A DNA stretch of 64,000 bases from Sheuella amnicola (GTDB taxonomy: Bacteria; Pseudomonadota; Gammaproteobacteria; Burkholderiales; Burkholderiaceae_B). A program made the position numbers and the translations under genes. Shown in pieces: positions 47,342 through 59,248 of the stretch (position 1 is the first letter of the stretch; each line of letters begins with the position of its first letter). Where the stretch lies: contig NZ_JAAGRN010000006.1 of NCBI RefSeq assembly GCF_010499255.1, positions 1-64,000 of the forward strand, in the 5' to 3' direction. The notes under the pieces were generated by a model. The model saw only the letters and a list, made by a program, of their open reading frames with translations, was not told where the DNA came from and ran no database searches.

Positions 47342-48511
47342 TTAATTCGTCACTATCATGATCAGGGATCCGTCGCCCGTCTGAACGAGTACACCCTGAG
47401 GGGTTGCCGTCAGCGGTGCGCGAATCGCGCCACCACCAACTGAAAGTCTTGCCAGCATGCGTCCATCTTCGCTTGAGATAAAGTGAACGAAACCATCATA
47501 ATCACCGACAGCGATTGCACTACCTGTTGCAGCCGGAGCGGTCAATTTACGATTTCGTAATGCATCCTGCTTCCAGACGACTTTTCCATCCTGCAAAGCA
47601 AAAGCTGAAATCACATCCTGTGTATTTGGTGCATACGCAAACCGGTTATCGACCGCCATTCCGACATTGCTCGAGAATGGAACACTCCACACAGGTCGGC
47701 CGCCTTGCGAGATATCGAAACAGATCACGCGTCCCTGATGAGCGACCGCGCACAACAAGGGGCCGATCAAAGCGGGCGAGCCGACAACATCATTGACGCG
47801 TTCGAGATCAGTCGAGCCTTTAGGTGCAGCAACAATGCCTTCCCATTGGGTATCTCCGGACAGCGCATTCAGGGCGACAAGCTTTCCCCCCGGTATGCCG
47901 CTCAATACCAACCCCTCAACCAGCATCAGACGCGCCGGCGCACGCAAAGTAAGTGACGGTCCGGGTCGTTGCACATTCCAGATACGTTCGCCGTTTTCGG
48001 CATTGAACGCCTGAATACGATAATCACCGCTGCGCACAACCACGACACCAAAGCCCACTACCGGCGGAATCTGGACATCGCTACTTGCTTTGGTGCTCCA
48101 TTTCACCTTGCCGCTATCATCAAGCGCAATGACAGTCCCATCTGTAGCGACGACTGCCGTCACCACGCCATCACTACCCGCGCCGGCGGATAACTTTTTA
48201 TCGACGTTGACTTTCCATACGGGAGCACCGCTCGAAATATCGAACTTTCCTACCGTGCCATCGGCAGCAGCAGCATACACAGCATCTCGAACAACAGTCG
48301 GCGCAAATCCATAAGATCCTTTGATCGATCCGACTGACGCAGTCCATCCTATGCGGGCGGACAATCCTGCGGGATACTCCGTTAATTTGGAAGGATCGTT
48401 TCGCCCATCATCACCGGAAAAAACACTGCACGCAGTCAGTAAAGAAATGAGAGTTAAGGCGGATCCTATACGCTTGACACGCGAAAACAGTGAGACAGAC
48501 ATGTTAATCAT
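47342..48511 (-). CDS. bamB: Outer-membrane assembly lipoprotein BamB
   Basis: 389 residues. A lipoprotein signal peptide ends in LISLLTAC (Cys28). The rest is a PQQ-like beta-propeller with repeated blades (e.g. [44 protein letters not shown]). It acts in the BAM complex inserting outer-membrane proteins. The start codon overlaps the yfgM stop by 4 bp (ATGA). Confidence 0.95.
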   Translation of the reverse strand: MINMSVSLFSRVKRIGSALTLISLLTACSVFSGDDGRNDPSKLTEYPAGLSARIGWTASVGSIKGSYGFAPTVVRDAVYAAAADGTVGKFDISSGAPVWKVNVDKKLSAGAGSDGVVTAVVATDGTVIALDDSGKVKWSTKASSDVQIPPVVGFGVVVVRSGDYRIQAFNAENGERIWNVQRPGPSLTLRAPARLMLVEGLVLSGIPGGKLVALNALSGDTQWEGIVAAPKGSTDLERVNDVVGSPALIGPLLCAVAHQGRVICFDISQGGRPVWSVPFSSNVGMAVDNRFAYAPNTQDVISAFALQDGKVVWKQDALRNRKLTAPAATGSAIAVGDYDGFVHFISSEDGRMLARLSVGGGAIRAPLTATPQGVLVQTGDGSLIMIVTN

Positions 48512-49140
48512 GCTCCGAGTGCGTCGAGTTTGAGTTTGATCACTGGCACCAATGGATGACCTGCACCCAGAGTATCCATTGCTTTGATCCAGACTGCGCG
48601 AGCATCCGCGACCTTGCCTTGTGCCGCCAGAATGTCACCCTTGCGATCTTCATACAGGCCTGCAAACGCTTGGGGTGCATCGTTTAACTGGGCTAAAGCT
48701 GCGTCATAATCTTTTTGATCGAATAAAAGGCCGGCCAGACGCAAGCGTGCCACAGGGACCAACGCAGGATTCTTGGTTTGAATCAGCCATTCGAGTTGAG
48801 ACTTTGCTCCGGCCATATCATCTCTCGCCTGAAGGGCAGAGGCGGCGACCAGGGCAGCGCGTCCCGCATAGTCGGTGGTACCGTATTCGGTTCTAAGCGT
48901 TTTTGCGGCTGCATTGATTCGGGCGATCGACTGATCGCCAGGAAGGCGCGTTGCTTCTTCCAGAGCTTCGAAGTAACCGCGAGCCTGACCTGCCTGGTGC
49001 CCCTGATACCACTGCCAACCGCGCCAGCTTGCGATCGCTACCAGGGCGATCAACAATACCGTCGTGACCAGAGTGCCATACTTGGCCCACCAGGCGCGTA
49101 ACTGGTCAATCTGTTCCTGTTCTTCGAGATCGTAAGCCAT
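48508..49140 (-). CDS. YfgM-like TPR membrane protein
   Basis: 210 residues. A short cytoplasmic start (MAYDLEEQEQIDQLRAWWAKYG), one transmembrane helix (~23-42) and a periplasmic tetratricopeptide domain, ending in [17 protein letters not shown]. It corresponds to YfgM, a partner of the chaperone PpiD and the Sec translocon. It lies 4 bp downstream of hisS and overlaps bamB by 4 bp. Confidence 0.92.
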   Translation of the reverse strand: MAYDLEEQEQIDQLRAWWAKYGTLVTTVLLIALVAIASWRGWQWYQGHQAGQARGYFEALEEATRLPGDQSIARINAAAKTLRTEYGTTDYAGRAALVAASALQARDDMAGAKSQLEWLIQTKNPALVPVARLRLAGLLFDQKDYDAALAQLNDAPQAFAGLYEDRKGDILAAQGKVADARAVWIKAMDTLGAGHPLVPVIKLKLDALGA

Positions 49141-49144
49141 TCTG

Positions 49145-50434
49145 TTAAACCTTATCTTTCAAAAAAGCCACCAAATCATTCAGCGGCACTTGTTGCTGCA
49201 TCGACTCATTCGCCTGGTCGGATTGCCTGAGCATTTTGACCGAGGCCACACCTGCGAGGAGTTCATCGCCTGCAAGAATAACCGCAATCGCAGCCTGACT
49301 GGCATCGGCGCGCTTGAATTGCGATTTGAAACTTGCCGCTCCGGCATGAACAATCACCGAAATCCCGGTATCACGGAGATTTTCAGCTAAAACCGCCGCA
49401 CGACGCTGTGCTTCGTCGCCTTGATGCACAATGTAAACATCACATTCGGCTGGTGTTTGCTCGGGTTGAAACTGGCCCCAGAGATCGATTAGTCGCTCCA
49501 TGCCAATTGCAAATCCGACAGCCGGCGCGGGCTTACCACCCAGCAATTCGATCAAACCATCATAGCGCCCACCGCCGCAAACAGTAGCCTGCGCACCGAG
49601 CTTGTCGGTGATCCATTCGAATACAGTCAGATTGTAATAGTCGAGCCCACGCACCATACGTGTATTCAATGTATAAGCCACCCCGGCATCATCTAGCCGG
49701 GCGCAAACGCCTTCGTAGTGAGTCCTGGACTCGTCGCCAAGAAAATCGAATAGTTTGGGGGCAGAATCGGCCATAGCCTGCATCGCCGGATTTTTGGTAT
49801 CCAGAACCCGCAATGGATTCGAATACATCCGGCGCAAGCCATCCTCATCCAGCACATCTTTGTGTTTTTCGAGATGGGCAATCAACGCCTCGCGGTGAGC
49901 TGCTCGCTCATGGGCCTGGCCAAGCGAATTGATTTCAAGTCTCACATCGGTGATACCCAATAACTTCCATAACCGGGCGACCATGATAATCATTTCGGCA
50001 TCGATATCCGGACCGGTCATGCCAAGGGCTTCGACGTCGATCTGATGGAACTGGCGATAACGACCGCGCTGGGGACGCTCATGCCTGAACACAGGGCCCA
50101 TGTTATAGACACGCTGAGCTCGATCATAAAGAAGGTTATGTTCGATCGCTGCACGCACCATACCTGCCGTGAACTCGGGTCGCATCGTCAGGGATTCGCC
50201 ATTGAGCGAATCGGTGAAACTGTACATTTCCTTTTCAACTATATCGGTGACTTCTCCGATACCGCGCGTAAACAGTCGGGTATGTTCCAGTACAGGCGTA
50301 CGCATATTGCGATAACCATAGGCTTTAAGCCAGTCCCTGACCAGAGCCTCAAGTTGCTCCCAGCGCGCGCTTGCTCCTGGCAGCGAATCGTTCATCCCGC
50401 GGATCGCGGTAAGTTTGGAAAAAGGTTGCGTCAT
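49145..50434 (-). CDS. hisS: Histidyl-tRNA synthetase
   Basis: 429 residues. Class II motif 1 is in the first 60 residues, motif 2 is [20 protein letters not shown], and the His-specific motifs are [21 protein letters not shown] and [12 protein letters not shown] (motif 3). A C-terminal anticodon domain starts at ~330 ([15 protein letters not shown]). It charges tRNA-His. It sits between ispG and yfgM. Confidence 0.97.
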   Translation of the reverse strand: MTQPFSKLTAIRGMNDSLPGASARWEQLEALVRDWLKAYGYRNMRTPVLEHTRLFTRGIGEVTDIVEKEMYSFTDSLNGESLTMRPEFTAGMVRAAIEHNLLYDRAQRVYNMGPVFRHERPQRGRYRQFHQIDVEALGMTGPDIDAEMIIMVARLWKLLGITDVRLEINSLGQAHERAAHREALIAHLEKHKDVLDEDGLRRMYSNPLRVLDTKNPAMQAMADSAPKLFDFLGDESRTHYEGVCARLDDAGVAYTLNTRMVRGLDYYNLTVFEWITDKLGAQATVCGGGRYDGLIELLGGKPAPAVGFAIGMERLIDLWGQFQPEQTPAECDVYIVHQGDEAQRRAAVLAENLRDTGISVIVHAGAASFKSQFKRADASQAAIAVILAGDELLAGVASVKMLRQSDQANESMQQQVPLNDLVAFLKDKV

Positions 50435-50501
50435 CTAATCAACATCAATAAACAAAACGTTCATGCATCAAAACAAATCGGTCACATCAGCGCCTTTGCG
50501 C

Positions 50502-51791
50502 TTAAACCTGAACGGGCGCACCATAACGCCGGGCCACATAGTCCTGGACAATGACCTGAAACTCTTCAGCAATATTGTCGCCTTTTAAGGTGACGGATCG
50601 CTGGCCATCGATGAATACAGGCGCTGCAGGGACTTCACCGGTTCCGGGCAAACTGATCCCGATATCAGCATGGCGACTTTCGCCAGGCCCGTTTACCACG
50701 CACCCCATTACAGCGACATTCATGGATTCAACCCCGGGATATTGCGTTTTCCATACGGGCATCTGCTGCCGCAAAAATGTCTGGATTCGATCGGCAAGCT
50801 CTTGAAACACGGTGCTGCTCGTACGTCCGCAGCCAGGACAAGCCACAACCATCGGCGTAAAGGCCCGCAAACCCATTGTTTGCAGGATCTCCTGACCGAC
50901 TACAACCTCACGGGTTCGGTCGCCACCGGGTTCGGGCGTCAGGGAAATACGAATGGTGTCGCCAATGCCTTCTTGCAGCAGCACACTCAAAGCAGCCGTG
51001 GACGCCACGATACCTTTGCTGCCCATTCCGGCTTCGGTCAGCCCGAGGTGCAAGGGATAATCGCAACGCGAGGCCAGATCTCTATAGACGGCAATCAGAT
51101 CCTGCACATGACTGACCTTGCAGGACAAAATAATGGCATTGCCCGGCAATCCAAGCGCTTCAGCCCGTTGAGCATTGCTGATCGCCGAAACGACTAGCGC
51201 ATCCCGCATCACAGCCTGGGCTTCGCGCGGTGCACTCAGCTTGCTGTTGTCGTCCATCATGCGCGCCAGGAGCTCATGATCCAGGCTTCCCCAGTTCACG
51301 CCGATACGAACCGGTTTTTTATGTCGGATCGCCACTTCGATCATTTGGGCGAAGTTGTCGTCCCTTTTTTTACCGCCACCCATGTTGCCCGGGTTGATCC
51401 GGTATTTGGATAGCGCTTGCGCACAGTCTGGAAATTGAGTCAGCAGCTTGTGTCCGTTGTAGTGAAAGTCGCCCACCAACGGCGTGTACACACCCATCTT
51501 GTCGAGTTGCTCGCGAATGGCAATGACCTCTTTGGCAGCCTCGGGCGTATTGACGGTTATACGGACGACTTCGGATCCGGCCAGCGCCAGCTCTTTGACC
51601 TGAATTGCCGTTGCGATCGCATCGGCAGTATCCGTATTGGTCATGGACTGGACAAGGATGGGCGCATCTCCACCAACATATACCGTTTTACCCGCCCACT
51701 CGATCGGAACCGATCGCGTGCGATGACGCGCCCCCGGACCAACAGGGACTGCGCCTTGGTCCTGCCCGACATCGACTTTTTGCTGACTCAT
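50502..51791 (-). CDS. ispG: 4-hydroxy-3-methylbut-2-enyl diphosphate synthase
   Basis: 429 residues. It carries the [4Fe-4S] Cys motif [18 protein letters not shown] (~300) and [17 protein letters not shown] (~375), and a TIM-barrel N-terminus with [12 protein letters not shown]. It converts MEcPP to HMBPP in the MEP isoprenoid pathway. The start overlaps the HTH gene stop by 4 bp (ATGA). Confidence 0.96.
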   Translation of the reverse strand: MSQQKVDVGQDQGAVPVGPGARHRTRSVPIEWAGKTVYVGGDAPILVQSMTNTDTADAIATAIQVKELALAGSEVVRITVNTPEAAKEVIAIREQLDKMGVYTPLVGDFHYNGHKLLTQFPDCAQALSKYRINPGNMGGGKKRDDNFAQMIEVAIRHKKPVRIGVNWGSLDHELLARMMDDNSKLSAPREAQAVMRDALVVSAISNAQRAEALGLPGNAIILSCKVSHVQDLIAVYRDLASRCDYPLHLGLTEAGMGSKGIVASTAALSVLLQEGIGDTIRISLTPEPGGDRTREVVVGQEILQTMGLRAFTPMVVACPGCGRTSSTVFQELADRIQTFLRQQMPVWKTQYPGVESMNVAVMGCVVNGPGESRHADIGISLPGTGEVPAAPVFIDGQRSVTLKGDNIAEEFQVIVQDYVARRYGAPVQV

Positions 51792-52213
51792 TTAAACATT
51801 GCTCCTACCCATGCAGGCACCCAGGACTGCGGGATCATCCCCTGCCAGATCGCGACGCCTAAGGCAATTATCAGAACACCCAAGATCAGGACAAGCCAAA
51901 AAGCAGTCCCACCACCGGAAGTATGAGAAGTCTCATGCGCGCCAAGTGTCTTGATCGATGTATGTTGGGCAATGCCACCTGAAACGCTCCCGATCAGGGA
52001 TTGCAATGAAGCAAGCATCTCGCTCGGATCAACATCCAGTAATTTTGCATAGTTTTTGACCATGCCTTTGAGCGCGATCCCTCTGGGCAATTTGTCGAAA
52101 TCTTCCGCCTCGAGCCACTGAATCTGTCTGGCAGTAAATTTCAGACGTGTTGCCACATCTTCAACCGAGTAACCCTTAGCCTCGCGCAATGCGCGAAAAG
52201 TACCAGTACTCAT
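51788..52213 (-). CDS. Short RodZ-like helix-turn-helix membrane protein
   Basis: 141 residues. An HTH_25 domain (~4-70, [54 protein letters not shown]) and a linker are followed by one transmembrane helix (~104-124), with only ~17 residues after it. Typical RodZ proteins (over 300 residues) have a periplasmic beta-domain (DUF4115) that is absent here. It lies between rlmN and ispG, overlapping both by 4 bp. It may tether the MreB cytoskeleton without the periplasmic part. Confidence 0.85.
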   Translation of the reverse strand: MSTGTFRALREAKGYSVEDVATRLKFTARQIQWLEAEDFDKLPRGIALKGMVKNYAKLLDVDPSEMLASLQSLIGSVSGGIAQHTSIKTLGAHETSHTSGGGTAFWLVLILGVLIIALGVAIWQGMIPQSWVPAWVGAMFK

Positions 52214-53409
52214 GCTCGTATTTCCTTGATGGCGATCATTTTTTGTTCAGCCATTTTTTCTTTCAGGCGAGTGCGATCCTTGACTTCACCTGCCAATTGA
52301 CCGCATGCGGCATCAATATCGTCACCCCGCGTTTTACGCACAGTCGTGACAATTCCGGCATCCATCAATTGTTGAGAAAAGATTCTGACTCTGGCAGCAG
52401 AAGAACGCTTCAAACCCGATTGGGGAAATGGATTGAAGGGAATCAGATTGAATTTGCAATGAACCTGACGCGCGATCTGTATGAGTTCGCGGGCATGCTG
52501 ATCGGAATCATTGACGCCATCAAGCATGACATATTCGAATGTAATGAAATCACGCGGCGCAAAAGCAAGATAGCGCTCGCATGCCGCCAGCAATTCCTTA
52601 AGCGGATATTTCTTGTTCAGCGGAACCAACTCGTCACGCAACGCATCATTTGGCGCATGCAGCGATACAGCCAGAGCCACCGGGCAATCTTGAGACAACC
52701 TATCCATCATCGGGACTACGCCCGAAGTCGATACCGTGACACGACGGCGAGACAAGCCATATGCGTTGTCATCCAGCATCATCCGAACGGCAGTCAATAC
52801 CGGATCGTAATTGAGCAAGGGTTCACCCATGCCCATCATGACCACATTGCTGATCACGCGCGTATCGGTCTGGGCAGAACGGTCACTCGAATGATTCACA
52901 GCAAACTGATCTGCCGAACCACTCTGGTCGGCGGGCTGCAGGCGGGACGAGGTTGCATCCTGCATCAATTCACGACGAGCCCACCAAAGCTGACCGATGA
53001 TCTCGGCAGCAGTCAAATTACGGTTAAACCCCTGATGGCCCGTAGAGCAAAAACGGCACGCCACATTGCACCCGGCCTGGCTGGAAATGCAAAGCGTGCC
53101 ACGGTCATCTTCAGGGATGAATACAGATTCGATCGCATTGCCCTGACCGACGTCGAATAACCACTTGCGTGTGCCATCGGTCGAGCGTTGTTGCGTCAGG
53201 ACCGGAGGTGCGCACACCTCGCAATTCTGTGACAGCTGGCTGCGAAACTCGCGCGCCAGGTCTGTCATTTCGTCAAACTGGCTCACGCCCCTCTGGTGAA
53301 TCCATCGCTGCAACTGACGAGCACGAAAGGGCTTGCCCCCCCACTGCCCAACCAGTTGGGTCAGTGCCGGAGCGTCAAGCCCAAGCAGATTGATCGGTTC
53401 AGCGTGCAT
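52210..53409 (-). CDS. rlmN: Dual-specificity RNA methyltransferase RlmN
   Basis: 399 residues from the ATG at 53409; an upstream in-frame TTG (53442) is less likely. The radical-SAM motif is [11 protein letters not shown], and [12 protein letters not shown] and [13 protein letters not shown] follow. It makes 2-methyladenosine in 23S rRNA and some tRNAs. About 30 residues of Ser/Asp/Gln-rich sequence ([19 protein letters not shown]) are inserted between the Cys motif and GMGEP. It follows ndk by ~40 bp. Confidence 0.95.
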   Translation of the reverse strand: MHAEPINLLGLDAPALTQLVGQWGGKPFRARQLQRWIHQRGVSQFDEMTDLAREFRSQLSQNCEVCAPPVLTQQRSTDGTRKWLFDVGQGNAIESVFIPEDDRGTLCISSQAGCNVACRFCSTGHQGFNRNLTAAEIIGQLWWARRELMQDATSSRLQPADQSGSADQFAVNHSSDRSAQTDTRVISNVVMMGMGEPLLNYDPVLTAVRMMLDDNAYGLSRRRVTVSTSGVVPMMDRLSQDCPVALAVSLHAPNDALRDELVPLNKKYPLKELLAACERYLAFAPRDFITFEYVMLDGVNDSDQHARELIQIARQVHCKFNLIPFNPFPQSGLKRSSAARVRIFSQQLMDAGIVTTVRKTRGDDIDAACGQLAGEVKDRTRLKEKMAEQKMIAIKEIRA

Positions 53410-53451
53410 AAAAAATGATTCACGTGAGGATTCACAAGCCAAACAACCGGA

Positions 53452-53877
53452 TTAACGGCTGTGGATGTTGATTTCGGGGAAGAAGAATGCGATTTCAACA
53501 GCAGCGGTTTCGGGGGCGTCGGAGCCGTGGACGGCGTTAGCATCAATGCTGTCGGCGAAATCGGCGCGGATCGTGCCTTTGTCAGCTTTCTTCGGGTCGG
53601 TTGCGCCCATCAGGTCGCGGTTTTTCTGGATGGCGTTCTCACCCTCGAGCACCTGAACAAACACGGGACCGGAGATCATGAAGTCAACCAGATCCTTGAA
53701 GAAAGGACGTGCGCTGTGCACGGCATAAAAACGCTCGGCATCGGCACGCGAAAGCTGACGCAACTGAGCTGCAACGACTTTCAGGCCGGCTTGCTCAAAA
53801 CGGGCAACGATTTGGCCAATGACGTTTTTAGCAACTGCATCAGGCTTGATGATCGACAGGGTACGTTGGACGGACAT
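53452..53877 (-). CDS. ndk: Nucleoside diphosphate kinase
   Basis: 141 residues from [21 protein letters not shown], the normal start, with GGAG upstream. The catalytic His is in [20 protein letters not shown]. It balances nucleoside triphosphate pools by phosphate exchange. It is the first gene of the minus-strand block ending at hflC. Confidence 0.98.
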   Translation of the reverse strand: MSVQRTLSIIKPDAVAKNVIGQIVARFEQAGLKVVAAQLRQLSRADAERFYAVHSARPFFKDLVDFMISGPVFVQVLEGENAIQKNRDLMGATDPKKADKGTIRADFADSIDANAVHGSDAPETAAVEIAFFFPEINIHSR

Positions 53878-54189
53878 GTAAAACTCCAGTAGTGATTGAT
53901 GCTTTGAATCCAAAGCTCGGAATTGATTCGGTGATTTAAAGCCAAAGATTGAAAGCCAACGGAAAAATCCGCGAAAACCATCTGCGAACTTCTTAACCGG
54001 ACCCAAAATCCAGACAAATCATGTCTAGATAAATCCTAATAAAAACAGGGACTTTGCTTATATTCACCCTAACCCGGCATTCTAGCACGCCACACAGCCC
54101 AACAACACCCTAAAATAGAGGGCTTGAATATATATGGCACCCCCCCTTTTTTGAGGGCGGAGTTGCCGGCCCAACTACCGGACAATTAG
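53878..54189. promoter_or_regulatory. Divergent promoter region between ndk and valS
   Basis: 312 bp with no credible coding region. It should carry the divergent promoters of ndk and valS. AT-rich tracts at ~54025-54060 and ~54125-54140 (TTGAATATATATGG) are the likeliest sites. A T-tract follows ACCCCCCC at ~54140. No T-box or other riboswitch was recognised. Confidence 0.5.
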
Positions 54190-57063
54190 ATGAACCAACC
54201 GACGATGCCCCTTTTAGGAGAACTTTCCAAAAGCTTTGAGCCTGCCGACCTCGAGGCGCGCTGGTACAAAGAATGGGAGAGCCGGGGGTATTTTGCCGCC
54301 GGGCAACACGTCAAAGATGCCAATGCGACCGGTGCCCCTTACGTGATCCAGTTTCCTCCACCGAATGTGACGGGCACGCTTCACATGGGGCATGCGTTTA
54401 ACCATACCATCATGGATGGGTTGATGCGCTACCACCGCATGCTGGGTGACGATACAGTTTTTGTTCCAGGCACGGATCACGCCGGCATTGCGACACAAAT
54501 CGTGGTTGAGCGTCAACTGGACGCCCAAAAAATCTCGCGCCACGACCTTGGGCGCGAGAAATTTGTAGAAAAAGTCTGGGAATGGAAAGAGCTTTCAGGC
54601 AACACCATCACCAGCCAGATTCGCCGTCTGGGAGCATCGGCCGACTGGCCACGCGAATACTTCACCATGGACAAGCAGATGTCGGCCGGCGTGGTCGAAA
54701 CTTTTGTCCGGCTTTTTAAACAGGGACTGATATACCGTGGCAAGCGCCTGGTTAACTGGGATCCTAAACTGCTGACCGCCGTCTCCGATCTCGAAGTCCA
54801 GTCCGTCGAAGCCGATGGACACCTCTGGCATATTCGATATCCCTTTGTGGACGGGCCGCAAACCATCACCCACGAAGATGGCACCACAGAAGTGATCACA
54901 GGCATGACGATTGCCACAACTCGTCCCGAGACCATGCTGGCCGACGGTGCGCTGTGTGTTCATCCCGATGACGTCCGATACAAGCATCTGGTCGGAAAAT
55001 TGGTCGACCTGCCCCTGTGCGATCGTCAAATTCCGATCATCGCCGATGATTTCGTTGATCGCGAATTTGGCACCGGCTGCCTGAAGATCACCGGCGCGCA
55101 CGACTTTAACGACTATGCCTGCTCGATGCGCCACAAGTTGCCGCTGATCGTTATTTTTACGCTGGATGCACGCATCAATGAGAATGGCCCCAAACAGTTC
55201 CAGGGCATGGACCGCTTTGTCGCGCGCAAGGCCGTCGTTGCCGAACTTGAAGCGCAGGGATTTCTAGTCAAGGTCGACGCACACAAAATGATGCAGCCTC
55301 GCGGCGACCGCACCAACGAAGTGCTCGAGCCCATGCTGACCGATCAGTGGTTCGTCGCGATGAGCAAGCCCGCGCCTGAAGGATCCATCCACCCCGGTAA
55401 AAGCATCACAGAAGTTGCACTGGATGTTGTCGCCAAAGGCGACATTCAGTTCTATCCACAAAACTGGACAACCACCTACAACCAGTGGCTCGAAAACATT
55501 CAGGACTGGTGCATTTCGCGTCAACTGTGGTGGGGGCACCAAATCCCTGCCTGGTATTCGGAAGATGGTCAGGTTTTTGTCGGACACAACGAAGAGGACG
55601 CCAAGGCACAGGCACTGGCAGCAGGCGTGACCGGGCTACTCAAGCGCGATCCTGATGTTCTGGACACCTGGTTTTCATCCGCTCTGGTCCCATTCACAAC
55701 AATGGGCTGGCCCGAACAAACGCCCGACCTGAATCGCTACCTGCCCTCCAGTGTCCTTGTGACCGGCTTTGACATCATCTTCTTCTGGGTCGCACGCATG
55801 GTCATGATGACAACGCATCTGACCGGAAAAGTTCCTTTCAAACATGTATATGTGCATGGCTTGATTCGGGACGCCGAGGGCCAGAAAATGAGCAAGTCCA
55901 AGGGCAATACGCTTGACCCGGTTGACCTGATCGATGGCGTCGACCTTGAAACGCTCGTGGGCAAACGTACTTTCGGCTTGATGAATCCAAAACAAGCCGG
56001 ACAAATCGAAAAGACGACGCGCAAACATTTCCCGGAGGGCATCCCGGCCTTTGGCGCCGATGCGTTGCGCTTTACGATGGCTGCCTACGCGACGCTTGGT
56101 CGCAATATCAATTTCGACCTGAAACGCTGCGAAGGCTATCGCAACTTCTGCAACAAGCTTTGGAACGCGACACGATTCGTTCTGATGAACACCGAAGGCC
56201 AGGACTTGTCCGAAGTCGACAATGCATCTCTGGGATTTGTGGATAAATGGATCATCAGCCAATTGCAGCTGCTTGAGCAAGATGTCGCAAAGGGTTTCGC
56301 AGATTATCGCTTCGATAACATCGCCAATGCGCTCTATCACTTCGTTTGGGACGAGTATTGCGACTGGTACCTTGAACTCGCCAAGGTGCGCATCCAGAAC
56401 GGCACGCCCGATGAACAGCGCGCCACGCGCAGAACACTCATCCGCGTGCTTGAAGTTGTGTTGCGCCTGCTGCACCCGATCATGCCTTTCATCACTGAAG
56501 AACTTTGGCAAAAGGTTTCGGTTGTTGCAGGCAAGCGATCCCCCGATCAGGCAGCAAGCATTTCGGTTCAGCCTTATCCGCGCGCAAATCTGTCCGCGAT
56601 CGATCAAGAGGCTTGCGCACAACTCGACCTGCTCAAGCAGCAAATCGACGCCGTTCGTGCTTTGCGAGGCGAAATGAATCTGTCGCCCGCTCTGCGTGCG
56701 CCTTTAATCGCGCAAGGCCCTCGCGAAATGTTGCTGCAAAACGCGCCCTATCTGCAATCGCTGGCCAAGTTATCCGCGGTAGATGTGGTCGATACGCTCG
56801 TCGAGGATGGCTCACCCGTTCAGGTCGTCGGAGATACCCGGTTGATGCTCAAGGTCGAGATTGACGTCGCGGCTGAAAAGGCGCGCCTGGACAAAGAAAT
56901 CGCACGGCTTGAAGGCGAAATCGGTAAAGCCAGTGCCAAGCTCTCGAACGAATCGTTCGTCGCCCGTGCGCCGGCAGCCGTAGTCGAACAAGAAAAACTG
57001 AGAATGGCGCAATTTGCCGAGACTCTGGATAAGGTCAAGGCGCAGCGTGATCGCTTGAATTGA
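54190..57063 (+). CDS. valS: Valyl-tRNA synthetase
   Basis: 957 residues, class I. The HIGH element is [15 protein letters not shown] (~57) and KMSKSKGN the second signature. An editing domain lies in between ([17 protein letters not shown]), then the anticodon-binding domain, and a C-terminal coiled coil ([25 protein letters not shown]). It charges tRNA-Val. The 3' end overlaps the convergent trmD gene by 29 bp. Confidence 0.98.
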   Translation: MNQPTMPLLGELSKSFEPADLEARWYKEWESRGYFAAGQHVKDANATGAPYVIQFPPPNVTGTLHMGHAFNHTIMDGLMRYHRMLGDDTVFVPGTDHAGIATQIVVERQLDAQKISRHDLGREKFVEKVWEWKELSGNTITSQIRRLGASADWPREYFTMDKQMSAGVVETFVRLFKQGLIYRGKRLVNWDPKLLTAVSDLEVQSVEADGHLWHIRYPFVDGPQTITHEDGTTEVITGMTIATTRPETMLADGALCVHPDDVRYKHLVGKLVDLPLCDRQIPIIADDFVDREFGTGCLKITGAHDFNDYACSMRHKLPLIVIFTLDARINENGPKQFQGMDRFVARKAVVAELEAQGFLVKVDAHKMMQPRGDRTNEVLEPMLTDQWFVAMSKPAPEGSIHPGKSITEVALDVVAKGDIQFYPQNWTTTYNQWLENIQDWCISRQLWWGHQIPAWYSEDGQVFVGHNEEDAKAQALAAGVTGLLKRDPDVLDTWFSSALVPFTTMGWPEQTPDLNRYLPSSVLVTGFDIIFFWVARMVMMTTHLTGKVPFKHVYVHGLIRDAEGQKMSKSKGNTLDPVDLIDGVDLETLVGKRTFGLMNPKQAGQIEKTTRKHFPEGIPAFGADALRFTMAAYATLGRNINFDLKRCEGYRNFCNKLWNATRFVLMNTEGQDLSEVDNASLGFVDKWIISQLQLLEQDVAKGFADYRFDNIANALYHFVWDEYCDWYLELAKVRIQNGTPDEQRATRRTLIRVLEVVLRLLHPIMPFITEELWQKVSVVAGKRSPDQAASISVQPYPRANLSAIDQEACAQLDLLKQQIDAVRALRGEMNLSPALRAPLIAQGPREMLLQNAPYLQSLAKLSAVDVVDTLVEDGSPVQVVGDTRLMLKVEIDVAAEKARLDKEIARLEGEIGKASAKLSNESFVARAPAAVVEQEKLRMAQFAETLDKVKAQRDRLN

Positions 57064-57823
57064 TTGAAATTTCTTTCAGAAATCTCTCATCATCGCGGCT
57101 CAACAACCCGTTTTCGCGAGCCCGCGATATCAAGTCCGGGCGGTACTTTGCCGTGACCATCAAAGATTGCTGACGTCGCCATTTGGCGATGTTGGCATGA
57201 TTTCCGGAAAGCAAAACGGGCGGAATCGGATCCGCCCCTTCCAGCGACTCGGGTCGCGTGTAATGCGGGCTATCCAGCAAACCTGAAAGAGAGTCCTGAA
57301 ACGAGTCCTGCAAAGAAGAATCGCCATGGTGCAACGCCCCGGGCAATAAACGAACTGCGGCGTCAATCATTGCAATCGCGGCGATTTCGCCACCGGACAA
57401 TACAAAATCACCCAAGGACCATTGCTCATCGACGTGCTTGTCTATAAAGCGTTGATCGATGCCCTCGTAACGACCACAGACAAAAATAGCACCGGCTGAT
57501 GCAGCCAGGCGACTTGCGGTCGCTTGCTTGAACGGTTTTCCGATCGGGGATAACAAAACAACAGGCACATCCTGCGAATCGGACGCTGCCCGATCAATCC
57601 TGATCGCTTCAAGAGTCTTTTCGAGAGGCTCTGCCATCATCACCATGCCCGGACCACCTCCGTAGGGGCGATCATCAACCGTGCGATGCACATCATGAGT
57701 GAAGTCGCGTGGATTCCATGCATGCATGGACCACAGCTTTTGCGTATGCGCACGCCCGGTCACGCCAGAGTCGCGAACGATTCCGAACATATCGGGAAAC
57801 AATGTCATGGCGTCGATACGCAT
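57035..57823 (-). CDS. trmD: tRNA (guanine-N1)-methyltransferase
   Basis: 262 residues from [16 protein letters not shown], the family start; the open frame upstream adds 13 residues and is not conserved. SPOUT-fold trefoil-knot motifs are [29 protein letters not shown] and [16 protein letters not shown]. It methylates G37 of tRNAs to prevent frameshifting. It lies 20 bp after rimM. The rplS gene, usually next, is absent; the downstream neighbour is convergent valS. Confidence 0.97.
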   Translation of the reverse strand: MRIDAMTLFPDMFGIVRDSGVTGRAHTQKLWSMHAWNPRDFTHDVHRTVDDRPYGGGPGMVMMAEPLEKTLEAIRIDRAASDSQDVPVVLLSPIGKPFKQATASRLAASAGAIFVCGRYEGIDQRFIDKHVDEQWSLGDFVLSGGEIAAIAMIDAAVRLLPGALHHGDSSLQDSFQDSLSGLLDSPHYTRPESLEGADPIPPVLLSGNHANIAKWRRQQSLMVTAKYRPDLISRARENGLLSRDDERFLKEISINSSDHAAP

Positions 57824-57843
57824 GAGTTCAGGCCAGGAAAAGC

Positions 57844-58506
57844 TTAGTAATCCAGGGGCCAATTCGTTTCTATACGTCGTGCCGCGATATCAACATTGGG
57901 CACATGAGCTGAAACGAAAGGAATCAGAATATCCACAGGTCTACCCTTTGCGTCCAGCACTTCAGTGGCGGCAGCATCCTGATCAGGTTGCTTGAGCAGG
58001 TTGACCCGCAATAAAGCGTGGGCACCGTTGTCGACGACCTCAGACACCTGACCGTAAAGAATCAGGGAAGAATCGCTGGGAGAATCAGCAACGTCGTCGG
58101 AAATCATACCTGGGCCAAAAACCATGCAGCCCACCAGATCGATCCAATAGAACTCGTCCGACTTGGCTGCCGGAAAATCTTTGCGAGAGACATGTACTGT
58201 GAAGCCTCGCATGGCTTCAGCAATATCACGATCATCTACGCCGGACAGGCAGGCAACAACAGTCGCACCTTGGGGGCGAACCTGCTTAACAGGATATGCG
58301 TGGATGGTAGAAGCTCGTCCCGAAGACTTCCCGATTGAGGGAGGTGGCGCAGACGAGCAAAGCCACCATACGGGTGCAGCCCTTAAAACTTCAGCTTGAG
58401 CAGAATGAGGCTGCACCTTGATCCAACCCTTGACACCATAGGCTGATACGACACGACCCAGTTCAACCAGGTCATCAGGCGCTTTGTTCGCGCCAGCATC
58501 AGCCAT
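57844..58506 (-). CDS. rimM: 16S rRNA processing protein RimM
   Basis: 220 residues from the ATG at 58506. [23 protein letters not shown] is the N-terminal RimM beta-barrel, followed by a PRC-barrel with [13 protein letters not shown] and a tail ending [12 protein letters not shown]. It helps 30S maturation at the head with S19. It is between rpsP and trmD. Confidence 0.94.
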   Translation of the reverse strand: MADAGANKAPDDLVELGRVVSAYGVKGWIKVQPHSAQAEVLRAAPVWWLCSSAPPPSIGKSSGRASTIHAYPVKQVRPQGATVVACLSGVDDRDIAEAMRGFTVHVSRKDFPAAKSDEFYWIDLVGCMVFGPGMISDDVADSPSDSSLILYGQVSEVVDNGAHALLRVNLLKQPDQDAAATEVLDAKGRPVDILIPFVSAHVPNVDIAARRIETNWPLDY

Positions 58507-58524
58507 GGATATCGGCCGGATCAA

Positions 58525-58785
58525 TTAGGCTGCAACAGCAGCTTTTGCAGAGAACTCTTTAACCAGGCGAGCAACTGCTGGTGACAGTTGAGCACCAACA
58601 CCAGTCCAGTAGCTAACTCGGTCAAGAGCGATACGCAGACCTTCTTCTTTTTCATTGGCGACAGGGTTGTAAAAACCAACTCGCTCGATGAAACGACCAT
58701 CACGACGATCACGGGAATCGGTCGCAACGAGGTTGTAGAAAGGACGCTTTTTAGAGCCACCGCGGGCCAGGCGAATCACCACCAT
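58525..58785 (-). CDS. rpsP: 30S ribosomal protein S16
   Basis: 86 residues starting [43 protein letters not shown], typical of S16 throughout. It is the first gene of the rpsP-rimM-trmD operon, with ~190 bp of non-coding sequence upstream. Confidence 0.98.
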   Translation of the reverse strand: MVVIRLARGGSKKRPFYNLVATDSRDRRDGRFIERVGFYNPVANEKEEGLRIALDRVSYWTGVGAQLSPAVARLVKEFSAKAAVAA

Positions 58786-58977
58786 AATAGGTAATCCCTT
58801 GAAAATGTTCAGTAAAGCCGATGATTATAGCATCGTTTAAGAATATGGTCACATAGCCACTGCAAATCTTATGAAAAGCGGTTTAAAAAACGACAAACCG
58901 CGATCCTAAAGACGCTCTTCAGTAAGCACGACTCGCAAAAAAGTCGACTAAGAAATGCGAATGAACGAGAATGCGAA

Positions 58978-59247
58978 TTAACGACGTCTCAGGTAGTGAA
59001 AAACCTTACCTTCTTGTTCTATCTGAGTTAAAAGCTCGTTACCGGTTTGCCGGCAAAACGCCTGAAAATCCCTGATCGCACCCCGATCAGTGGTGATAAC
59101 CTGCAAAACCTCACCACTCTGTATAACGGCCAAGGCTTTTTTTGCACGCAAAATCGGCAACGGACACGCTAGTCCCGTTGCATCGACGGTATGATTGGAC
59201 TCAGGATGGGTTTGGGCAGTCGAATCCATCTGTGCATCCGACTCCAT
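58978..59247 (-). CDS. TusA-family sulfurtransferase
   Basis: 89 residues from the ATG at 59247, two bases beyond the alaS stop; another ATG at 59229 is possible. The core is DATGLACPLPILRAKKALAVIQSGEVLQVITTDRGAIRDFQAFCRQTGNEL, with the conserved persulfide Cys in the CPxP motif. Such proteins pass sulfur for tRNA thiolation or other pathways. Translation is effectively coupled to alaS, a common arrangement in betaproteobacteria. Confidence 0.92.
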   Translation of the reverse strand: MESDAQMDSTAQTHPESNHTVDATGLACPLPILRAKKALAVIQSGEVLQVITTDRGAIRDFQAFCRQTGNELLTQIEQEGKVFHYLRRR

Positions 59248-59248
59248 A

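Noticed and set aside
54060-54189. A T-box or riboswitch before valS.
   Set aside because: T-boxes are not found in proteobacteria as a rule, and no T-box sequence or stem order was seen.
55675-56643. A 322-residue open frame antisense to valS.
   Set aside because: valS is unmistakable in the opposite direction; the antisense frame has no recognisable motifs.
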